49,112 nucleotides of DNA. It comes from Deltaproteobacteria bacterium. GTDB taxonomy: Bacteria > Desulfobacterota > Binatia > UBA1149 > CAITLU01. This document shows, one piece after another, positions 10,201-15,663 of this stretch. Under the pieces are notes generated by a model, which was given only the letters and a program-made list of their open reading frames with translations, ran no database searches and was not told the DNA's origin. Each line of letters starts with the position of its first letter. The first letter of the stretch is position 1. Made by a program: the position numbers and the translations under genes. Location of the stretch: contig JACRCR010000229.1 in assembly GCA_016218925.1 (NCBI GenBank), positions 1 to 49,112 of the forward strand, read 5' to 3'.

Positions 10201-10266
10201 GGCCACCAGCACAGCTGCAACCGTTGCCACCATCCAACTCTTGCCGGCCATCGTTGGTGCTTTCAT
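7246..10266 (-). CDS. Very large secreted cysteine-rich protein
   Basis: The ATG at 10266 has a GGAGGAGT ribosome site eight bases upstream and gives a 1,006-residue protein; an in-frame extension to 10386 lacks a site. The N-terminus is a classical signal peptide (MKAPTMAGKSWMV, then a hydrophobic run ending SHGAA). Residues ~25-290 are Ala/Lys-rich and helical with widely spaced cysteines (KCFDALAKAT, KARAKCRDG, SKCKSTC). The middle and end are packed with short cysteine modules of the form C-x-GG-x-N-x(2)-C-x(4-5)-DC-x-GG-x-C, seen many times between about 450 and 900. The tail SSSAVNSTAG-MPGPG-R is low in cysteine and looks like a conserved sorting or anchoring end. I do not recognise a catalytic domain. 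An extracellular or surface structural role is inferred from the signal peptide and disulfide-style composition. Confidence 0.75.
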   Translation of the reverse strand: MKAPTMAGKSWMVATVAAVLVATASTSHGAALNTKLEVKCFDALAKATSKHQAAVAKARAKCRDGAISGKLPTGTNCETDADTVAAIDKSAAAIAKSVTSKCKSTCSVSGADCIDNLFCPPNGALPENCTAGAKGLPFSAASMGFPGSYCEAVLGGRLEDGAGFGACMAGLARTNADRVIELVYGSVDDTTGISVEAAKCVAAIAKALPKSAGKMAGAVSKCRSTQLGSDPATILANDCATVDAKASESLAKEIAKLEDTIDKKCTAATILELDLCGAGVGGVADVAAAKACLDDVLNESAYSIEYLEDRDYVDISLINAAYPTTTSPRCGDNLVNQIPSQFFRMGEECDGTDDGECPGNCLPPGDVYQCTCSTTPRLQSYTTGSTSDFDIGWSGASHNQRLSDGAGFVSDIVAGSCNCSAFGGLGQEATCVGTTTDPICDVYGAMGPRCTYAPYDGTTCDAHGNNNGIQSDTDCQVCDENSTNAGVYCTDESGCGSQCFNPAGDVTGLCERQSDCAAPDICRGRCDKETARCNVLNNGAPLPLSAQGSSVCDIVKYNTDVTGTRNIVTGEHAVNFDEKVVNYLSQSASRPCPICGGFCTGPSSKVGEICEGTCTGPATECRGGENKGIACVDDGDCPGSKCLGVGCRFDDDCAGNGTCSGANSPECVGQTCQLALVCAGGTNEGRECRIEAATQFGTTSIDCPSPEGQNISGAGLHISYTPLTSEAIELEDPGTCDTPGFENVNGCYCVLGGGSTRSQPNRCAPACTATGVNYGRGCGGNYTTCVGGPEAGAMCDEDADCSGGGTCSANPKICDGGVNDDLACTSGADCTGGACVDACPGGICTPLCEAKGVCNGGVNDGLGCGVAYACPGGTCDVTDPEEGVCAAGPPLYNCNGKGHEFRPCLPVYEGTTNGCEGGVDNVVGNEDDYVGAGTCVATVRGCFVDSGHAEGGDTLNGQGGPTQTKSVAVFCIAASSSSAVNSTAGMPGPGRLREHGVLVPNFSVLP

Positions 10267-10450
10267 GAGATACTCCTCCCTCCCGGGCTCGTTCGAGATA
10301 CAGCGAGAGCAATCTGCGCCTCGGTCGCGGCGCCGACACCCTGGTCGCGGCCGGTCGGACCCACAAAACCTCGTGCGAGATTCCACGGCTTCTCGTGCGA
10401 GTGGGGTTCGGCCGATTCCTGGCCTAGAGAAATACCGGAACGGACATTCT

Positions 10451-11359
10451 TCATCGTGGTTCCCGGGGCAGGCGAAACCCGCACTCGCAGAGGCCGTAGC
10501 CGATCGTGCCGTCGGCCAGCCGGTACTCCATCATGTGTTCGGTCAGTAGAAATCCGTCGAACGGAACGAACACCCGGAACAGGGGTCTAGCGGTGTACTC
10601 CCACTCGCGGTCGAGACTGTCCCGGTAACGCCACCTGAGGGACTTCACGGTCAGCTCGTCATCAGAGAACTCGACGACGTCGTCGAGCTCCTGCACTGCG
10701 CGCCACTGCCCGCCGTCGTAGAGCATCTTCATGTAGACTCTCTGGCCTTGAACGGTGGTCGCGGTGAGTCCAGCGAAGGCGAGCCCGTTGTCGAACACCG
10801 GCCACGACACGCAGTAGTGATCGAGCGTTTCCCAGTTGCGCACGCCCCAGCTGACGTCGCGAAACCCGGTGCCGTTCACTTCGATCTCGGATTCCCGAAG
10901 CCGGATCGTACCGCTGACCTTCCCCGGGCCTTCGAGGTGCGCGGCCGCGAACCCCTGCGCGAGAGCACCTGCCTCGTTGTGGGTCATGGCGATGGCGTCG
11001 GCCATCGGGCACAACCCCTCGAACGCCAGATTCATCGTGAAATCGTTGTCGGCGAATTCGAGCTTCGCTTTCTGCGACGGCTGGAGGGAAACGAGCCGAA
11101 GGCCGGCGACCTCGACGCCGCGGTCCAGCCGGTCGGAGGTGTAGGGCGCAGCTTCGCGGATCCGGTAGTAGCAGGGCCTTCCGTCTCGGAACAGCACAAG
11201 GATCATGTTGGACTGCCCCGCGGTCTCCAGCAGGCCGATTCGCATGAATCCCCCGGCACGACTGCGCGGGTCGTAGAAATTGAAGTAGTAGCTCTGCGAC
11301 CACTGAGGATGTCCGTTCCCGGCGTGGTGCGCCTCAGCGTTGGCGTAAGCGGGAGTCAT
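10451..11359 (-). CDS. AttH/lipocalin-like protein (DUF7064/DUF7065-type)
   Basis: The ATG at 11359 has GAGGAGG five to six bases upstream, giving 302 residues; the open frame continues to 11467 but that would overlap the upstream kinase-like gene. No signal peptide or membrane segment is visible. The sequence is beta-rich: W-SQSYYFNFYDP near the start, GFRDVSWGVRNWETLDHY in the middle, and a final IGYGLCECGFRLP. These resemble the two-lobed AttH/CrtC-like lipocalin proteins annotated DUF7064/DUF7065, often found near lipid or terpenoid metabolism genes and APH-type kinases. A hydrophobic ligand is likely but unidentified. It sits 56 bases after the phosphotransferase-like gene in the same direction, so the two are probably co-transcribed. 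Confidence 0.6.
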   Translation of the reverse strand: MTPAYANAEAHHAGNGHPQWSQSYYFNFYDPRSRAGGFMRIGLLETAGQSNMILVLFRDGRPCYYRIREAAPYTSDRLDRGVEVAGLRLVSLQPSQKAKLEFADNDFTMNLAFEGLCPMADAIAMTHNEAGALAQGFAAAHLEGPGKVSGTIRLRESEIEVNGTGFRDVSWGVRNWETLDHYCVSWPVFDNGLAFAGLTATTVQGQRVYMKMLYDGGQWRAVQELDDVVEFSDDELTVKSLRWRYRDSLDREWEYTARPLFRVFVPFDGFLLTEHMMEYRLADGTIGYGLCECGFRLPREPR

Positions 11360-11415
11360 GGCAGCCTCCTCGTTCGGGTCGAAGTTCCGCGCAAGGCCAG
11401 GATCAGGATTTCCAT

Positions 11416-12522
11416 TCAGATCTCCCCGTGCAGGCGCTCGAACAGCCGATCTTCGAACCAGCCCCAAGCTGGCCGCGTCGCCTCGCGCTGCTCGGGACTC
11501 ATGTGGCGAACCACCACGTGGAAGATGATCGTCAGGCGAGCCAGAGCGAAGGTGCGGAAGTAGTCGAGGTTGGCCGGGCGGTGCCCGGTCAGGCCGGCAT
11601 ACTCCTCGATCAACTCGGCGTGGGGCGGTACGCCTGCGATCTGGGCGCCTTGCGAAGCGATCTCGTTCGCGACACCCAGGTAGCCGAGGTCTACTTCCGG
11701 CATGTTCAAGTGGGCCATCTCCCAGTCAAGAACCGCGACGATTCGAGAACCGGACTCTTCGAACATGTAGTTCCCGAGGTTCGCGTCGCCTTGATTCAGC
11801 ACGCAGGCACTCCCTTGCGGCTGGTGGGCGACGAGCCACGCTTGGACTCTCCGCATGGAGTCCACGATGTCCGGACGCATCAGGACTGCCGCGGTCATGT
11901 ACCAACTGAAATCGCGCTCGAGCAAGGTGTGGCCCTCGCCGCGGTGCTTGAGGAAACTCAACCCGCCGCGCTGCCAGTCGAACGCGTGAATCCTGGCGAG
12001 AGCTCGAACGACGTTCAGGATCATCTCACGCCGACGCTCGGGCGGCGCCTCCGAGATTACGCCGGCCTGGAAGTAGTTCTGCGGCGCGACATGGCCGGAC
12101 ACGAATTCCGCAACGAACCCGGGATGCTCGAGGAACGCGCCGCTCGGGTCGAGCCACAGCGGTCTCGGCACGGGAATGCCCGCGCCGTTCAGGGCTCTCT
12201 GGATCGCGAATTGAGCCGGGACGTCACACAGGTACCGGCCCCCGAGTCCGAGCGGGTATCGGTACCGGAGGAAGAATCTTCGGGTCTGCCTTCCTTCGCC
12301 AAAGTCGGCGGTGGCCAAGAAAGCCATGTTGCCGCTCGACGCCCCGGTCAGCGGCCGCCGCAGTTCCTTGCACTCGACCGGTCCGTCAACCCCGGCTTGG
12401 GCGGCGAGGAATGCCTCGAGGCTTGCGCGCCACGTCTCGGCGTCGCTCGCAGCCGGCTGGCTGTCCCGCACGCTGTCGATCATCTCGACGATCTGGCGCT
12501 GCTTCCGCTCGTGTTCGTCCAT
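11416..12522 (-). CDS. APH-family phosphotransferase (protein-kinase-like small-molecule kinase)
   Basis: 368 residues. The APH/choline-kinase fold is shown by the catalytic loop NQGDANLGNY (Q244, D246, N251) and the metal-binding DWE at 266-268 within VAVLDWEMAH. The first position of the usual HGD motif is Gln instead of His. The N-lobe has GASSGN (60-65) as a glycine-rich loop and FFLRYRYP as the probable Lys/Arg strand; no clear catalytic Lys is visible in that strand. Related proteins sit beside acyl-CoA dehydrogenases and phosphorylate hydroxylated acyl or steroid-like substrates, but the substrate here is unknown. An antibiotic-resistance role is not supported by the context, which is metabolic. 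The pairing with the AttH-like gene suggests a shared lipophilic substrate. Confidence 0.75.
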   Translation of the reverse strand: MDEHERKQRQIVEMIDSVRDSQPAASDAETWRASLEAFLAAQAGVDGPVECKELRRPLTGASSGNMAFLATADFGEGRQTRRFFLRYRYPLGLGGRYLCDVPAQFAIQRALNGAGIPVPRPLWLDPSGAFLEHPGFVAEFVSGHVAPQNYFQAGVISEAPPERRREMILNVVRALARIHAFDWQRGGLSFLKHRGEGHTLLERDFSWYMTAAVLMRPDIVDSMRRVQAWLVAHQPQGSACVLNQGDANLGNYMFEESGSRIVAVLDWEMAHLNMPEVDLGYLGVANEIASQGAQIAGVPPHAELIEEYAGLTGHRPANLDYFRTFALARLTIIFHVVVRHMSPEQREATRPAWGWFEDRLFERLHGEI

Positions 12523-12553
12523 GCGAGTGTCCTTCCCTGTGTCTCTGCCGGTG

Positions 12554-13219
12554 TCACGAGACCGGGCTGACCGAAAGACTGTCGGCCGAGCGTGCTGGTG
12601 GCTCTCGAGTGCGGCCGATCCATGTGCGCAGGAACGGCTCCTCGAAGGCCGTCTGCCGTGCCTCTTGCGACTGGAAGTAGCGATCCGCTCTGGCGCGGCG
12701 AACCTCGGCGACGAAGTCGTGGGCCTCGACCACTCGCGCGTGGGCCGCGATCCAGACCGCGCGTGCCTCGTTCACGGTGACGTCGCCGTTGGAGATGCAT
12801 ACGCAGGTGCGATCGTCGCGCCGGAAAGTGTCGACCTCGCGCGGTTCGTTCGCGCTCGTGGCCCGGATTTCTCCGTCGATTACGCAGTAGATGTGAACCG
12901 TGACCATCGGCCAGCCGTTGTTCGGCAAGTGACCCAGATCGTGTTCTTCGCCTTCCTCGATTCTGCGTGCGGTAGCGTCCACGAAGTTCAAGTCTCCCAA
13001 CAGGAGGCCGGCGCGCGCCTCCTGCATTTCCGATCGGAACCGCTTGTTGTCCGAATGCGAACACTCTGTCAAGAGAAATTTGTTTCCGGACGGAAAAATG
13101 CGCGGGCGCCCGGCTCCGAGCCTCAATTCCGCAGCGGCGGCCGGGTCGCGGCAGTCCAGAGCGGAAATTCCCGCTTCTGAACAGCGATGCGCGAACAATT
13201 CTGGGGAGATAGACCGCAA
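12554..13219 (-). CDS. Hypothetical protein of unknown family
   Basis: The open frame gives 221 residues from an ATG at 13219, but composition changes at the internal ATG at 13024 (MQEARAGLLLG), which may be the real start (156 residues). The C-terminal part is well ordered, with alternating strand and helix: WPMVTVHIYCVIDGEIR, CVCISNGDVTVNEARAVWI, and a charged helix VEAHDFVAEVRRARADRYF. I recognise no catalytic motif and no signal peptide. A TTGACA box lies on the minus strand at about 13067-13072, which would suit a promoter for the shorter version. The upstream flank is a decayed insertion element, so the 5' part of the frame may be read-through of inserted DNA. It lies 31 bases before the kinase-like gene, same direction. 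Confidence 0.5.
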   Translation of the reverse strand: MRSISPELFAHRCSEAGISALDCRDPAAAAELRLGAGRPRIFPSGNKFLLTECSHSDNKRFRSEMQEARAGLLLGDLNFVDATARRIEEGEEHDLGHLPNNGWPMVTVHIYCVIDGEIRATSANEPREVDTFRRDDRTCVCISNGDVTVNEARAVWIAAHARVVEAHDFVAEVRRARADRYFQSQEARQTAFEEPFLRTWIGRTREPPARSADSLSVSPVS

Positions 13220-13269
13220 CGACGTGTAGGACCGCGTCTACACCGGGAACGTCTCCAGCATTTCGTACG

Positions 13270-13560
13270 CGCAGTTGGGCAGGCGTCGGTGCGCAGCGCC
13301 GTGACCCAGTCGACGCCTTCCTCCTGCTCGAGCAACGCATCGACTACTCGTAGGTGATCGTTCCCCGGTCACCTGCCAGCACGAGCACTTGATCCCGAAC
13401 TCTTTGCACGGCTTGCTTACCCGCGGCATCAGCGTCTCGGGACCGGCCGTGTTTCCATCAAAGAACGAGACCCACACCGGACGGTCCGCCGCGTCGATCA
13501 ACAGTCCGCAGTTGACCTGCTCCCCGCTTCTCTTTCCGCCGCGGTTGTGACGGAGCGCGG
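13270..13560 (-). pseudogene. Decayed IS4/IS1634-like transposase fragment
   Basis: One minus-strand frame from about 13549 to 13351 reads NCGLLIDAADRPVWVSFFDGNTAGPETL then KEFGIK, matching the catalytic-core segment of IS1634-type DDE transposases (usually QVVxGLLVD-x-G-x-P-V-x-x-x-x-F-x-GNTAD-x-x-T). Homology resumes in a different frame at 13335-13285 as EEGVDWVTALR, the next conserved block (DWI-x-ALRA). So there is at least one frameshift, and both ends of a normal ~550-residue transposase are missing. The element is dead. The gap 13220-13721 otherwise holds only a 26-bp palindrome and a repeat copy, annotated separately. Confidence 0.65.
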
Positions 13561-13645
13561 CACGGCCGAGCGGCGACCGACGCGGCGTTCCTATGTGGAT
13601 TGGGACGGTGCCACGGACCTCGCGACCGCCCTGCACGTTTCCTCT

Positions 13646-13671
13646 CATCTCCGCTCGATCGAGCGGAGATG
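13646..13671. repeat. 26-bp perfect palindrome beside the transposase relic
   Basis: Positions 13646-13671 equal their own reverse complement, with the centre at CTCGATCGAG. It sits on the 5' side of the transposase relic and partly inside one copy of the 30-bp repeat (13661-13690). It may be part of an insertion-element end or a cruciform target site. Nothing is transcribed across it from a recognisable gene. Confidence 0.6.
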
Positions 13672-13690
13672 TCGCAAGCCGCGACTCGAC
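13661..13690 (-). repeat. 30-bp repeat, inverted copy C, left of the thiolase gene
   Basis: The reverse complement of this segment matches 15038-15067 at 25 of 30 bases, sharing the core AGTCGCGGCTTG-y-GACAT. It lies 31 bases beyond the thiolase stop codon, in the opposite orientation to the two copies beyond the thiolase start. The thiolase gene is thus bracketed by inverted copies. Confidence 0.6.
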
Positions 13691-13721
13691 TGCTACCCCA
13701 CTCGCAACTCGCCGTTCGCCG

Positions 13722-14912
13722 CTACCCCAGCCGCTCGATGATGGTGGCGTTGGCCATGCCGCCGCCTTCGCACATCGTCTGCAAGCCGAAGCGTCCGCCG
13801 CTGCGCTCGAGCTGGTTCAGCAACGTCGTCATCAACCGCGCGCCGCTGCAGCCGAGCGGGTGGCCCAGCGCTATCGCACCGCCGTTGGGATTGACCTTGG
13901 CCATGTCGACGTCGAACTCCTTGGCCCAGGCCACCACCACCGGCGCAAAGGCTTCGTTGATCTCCGTCGCGTCGATGTCTGACATCTTCATGCCGGCACG
14001 TTTCAGAACAGTGGCGGTAGCCGGGATCGGAGCGCTCAGCATGATGACCGGGTCGCAGGCTCCGAGTGCGAACGCGTGAAAACGCGCACGGGGTTTGAGG
14101 CCGAGTTCCTCGGCGCGCTTGCGCTCCATCACCAGCAGCGCCGCAGCGCCGTCGGTGATCTGGCTCGAGTTGCCGGCCGTGATCATGCCGGTCTCTTCGA
14201 ACGCGGGCCTCAGCGAAGCGAGCTTCTCGATGGTGCTGTCGCCGCGGATGCCTTCGTCGGCGGTGATCAGTTCCGTGGTGCCGTCGTCGTTGCGGCGCTC
14301 GATCGGCAGGATTTCGTTCTTGAACCAGCCGTTCTCGGTAGCCGCCGCCGCACGCTTGTGCGAAGCGAGCGAAAACTCATCGAGCTGCTGGCGCGTGAGC
14401 TTCCATTTCTTGCAGACCTCTTCGGCGGACAAGCCCTGGCCGACCAGACCGCCACGGCCGTAGAGGTTCGCCGCGATGTAGCGCTCAGTCATCTTGGGTC
14501 CGAACGGAACGCCGCCCACCGCCACCGAGATCCCCATCGGCATGCGGCTCATCGATTCGATTCCGGCCGCGATCACGCAATCGTAGCCGCCGGCAATCAC
14601 GCCCTGGGCTGCAAAGTGCAGCGCCTGCTGGCTCGAGCCGCACTGGCGATCGACCGTGGTTCCGCACACCGTCTCGGGAAGACCCGCTGCCAGCGCCGCG
14701 TTGCGGCCGATGTTCAGAGCCTGCTCGCCGGTCTGACTGACGCAGCCCATGATGACGTCTTCGATCAGCGCCGGGTCGATCCCGGTGCGGGCTACCAGCG
14801 CGCGAATCGGCTCGGCCGCCAGATCGACCGCGTGCCAGCCGGCCAGAGCCCCGTTCTTCTTGCCGCGTCCGAGCGGCGTCCGTATCGCATCGACAATGAC
14901 TGCTTCGCGCAT
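13722..14912 (-). CDS. Acetyl-CoA C-acetyltransferase (thiolase)
   Basis: 396 residues, full length for the thiolase II family. The acylation cysteine is C91 in DRQCGSSQQA, the catalytic histidine H351 in NGGAIALGHPLGCSGAR, and the second cysteine C381 in TMCEGGGMANATIIERLG. The start has AAGGAG eight bases upstream. It is cytosolic and either cleaves 3-ketoacyl-CoA in beta-oxidation or condenses two acetyl-CoA; motifs do not decide which. It stands alone: no beta-oxidation operon partner touches it. It is divergent from the DsrE/MetE group across a 326-base gap, and inverted copies of a 30-bp repeat flank it, hinting that it may have moved as a unit. Confidence 0.92.
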   Translation of the reverse strand: MREAVIVDAIRTPLGRGKKNGALAGWHAVDLAAEPIRALVARTGIDPALIEDVIMGCVSQTGEQALNIGRNAALAAGLPETVCGTTVDRQCGSSQQALHFAAQGVIAGGYDCVIAAGIESMSRMPMGISVAVGGVPFGPKMTERYIAANLYGRGGLVGQGLSAEEVCKKWKLTRQQLDEFSLASHKRAAAATENGWFKNEILPIERRNDDGTTELITADEGIRGDSTIEKLASLRPAFEETGMITAGNSSQITDGAAALLVMERKRAEELGLKPRARFHAFALGACDPVIMLSAPIPATATVLKRAGMKMSDIDATEINEAFAPVVVAWAKEFDVDMAKVNPNGGAIALGHPLGCSGARLMTTLLNQLERSGGRFGLQTMCEGGGMANATIIERLG

Positions 14913-15038
14913 GAGAGGTCTCCTTGGCTGCCTTGTGCGAGCGCAGGCGCGCCCGCCAGAAAATCGACCGGCACAATGGCAAGACCTTGCAACAAGGCAA
15001 GCGCCGCATGCCGCGAAAGACGGGCGGCAAGAGCACGG

Positions 15039-15068
15039 TCAAGTCGCGGCTTGTGACATGTCGTCTCG
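15039..15068 (+). repeat. 30-bp repeat, direct copy A, right of the thiolase gene
   Basis: Copy A matches copy B (15079-15108) at 25 of 30 bases, exactly 40 bases apart, and matches the reverse complement of copy C near 13661-13690. All share CGCGGCTTG-n-GACAT; copies A and B carry the palindrome GACATGTC. They lie in the non-coding gap 14913-15238 between the divergent thiolase and DsrE genes, which otherwise holds copy B and the hairpin at 15180-15214. Confidence 0.6.
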
Positions 15069-15078
15069 GACACGGGGC

Positions 15079-15108
15079 TCGACGCGCGGCTTGGGACATG
15101 TCTTCTCG
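15079..15108 (+). repeat. 30-bp repeat, direct copy B
   Basis: Second tandem-phased copy, starting 40 bases after copy A, with the same GACATGTC palindromic core. Being in a divergent promoter region, the pair could be a regulator-binding array, or remnants of a small mobile element given the inverted copy on the other side of the thiolase gene. Confidence 0.55.
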
Positions 15109-15179
15109 TCGGCCGCTCGGAGTTGAGCGGAAGTGGCCACGGCGGCAAGCGCGCGCATTGCGCGGACGCGCTGCCCGAC

Positions 15180-15214
15180 GCAGGATTCGGCGCCGGCCCG
15201 GCGCCGAATCCTGC
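15180..15214. promoter_or_regulatory. Perfect 17-bp inverted repeat just upstream of the DsrE gene
   Basis: Arms 15180-15196 and 15198-15214 are perfectly complementary with a single base between them, so RNA would form a very stable GC hairpin. It ends 24 bases before the DsrE start codon and leaves the ribosome site (GAGGAGAGG, 15225-15233) free. It could be a 5'-UTR hairpin controlling expression or mRNA stability of the sulfur-relay group, a dimeric operator, or a transcription blocker between two divergent genes. Confidence 0.55.
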
Positions 15215-15238
15215 GTCTTCACTCGAGGAGAGGTCTCA

Positions 15239-15601
15239 ATGCCCGGAAAATTCTGCGTCTCGCTCACTCAGGCAGGCGGCGACCCCGACAGGGCCAGCGT
15301 CGCGTTCGTCGTCGCCAACGCGGCCGTGGGTTCCGATCAGGAAACCGTGGTCTTTCTCAGCACCGAAGGTGTTCGTCTGGCAGTCCAGGGCGCGGCCGAC
15401 GAGATTCGCGAAGAAGGCTTCGCGCCGCTCCAAGACCTGATGGCCTCTTTCGCCGCCGCCGGCGGCACCATCTACGTGTGTTCGCCGTGCTTCAAAAAGC
15501 GCGGCCTCGATGAGACCAGGCTGGTGGCGGGAGCACGGATCGTCGGTGGCGCCAAGCTGGTCGAGTTTCTCGCCTCCGGGTCGCCCTGCATCTCGTACTG
15601 A
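15239..15601 (+). CDS. DsrE-family sulfur-carrier protein
   Basis: 120 residues from the ATG at 15239, supported by GAGGAGAGG six bases upstream; the longer open frame from 14924 has no ribosome site and crosses the repeats and hairpin. The fold signature of small DsrE/F/H-like proteins is visible: a first strand KFCVSLTQAGGDPDRASVAF, VVFLSTEGVRLA, and the cysteine loop YVCSPCFKKRGLDE with C81 and C84. Such cysteines carry persulfide sulfur in the known sulfur-relay members; DsrE folds also occur with no proven sulfur role. The protein is probably a homo-oligomer in the cytosol. It precedes the TusA-MetE fusion by 62 bases, same strand. DsrE and TusA proteins are established partners in sulfur trafficking, which supports a joint pathway here. 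Confidence 0.82.
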   Translation: MPGKFCVSLTQAGGDPDRASVAFVVANAAVGSDQETVVFLSTEGVRLAVQGAADEIREEGFAPLQDLMASFAAAGGTIYVCSPCFKKRGLDETRLVAGARIVGGAKLVEFLASGSPCISY

Positions 15602-15663
15602 AGCGGCGCGCCCTGCACGACGATCGAGCAACCTACCCCAGCGCCGATGCGACAACGGATACG

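Noticed and set aside
14924-15238. N-terminal extension of the DsrE gene to 225 residues
   Set aside because: Runs through the repeats and the hairpin, has an Arg-rich composition and no ribosome site; the ATG at 15239 has a strong one.
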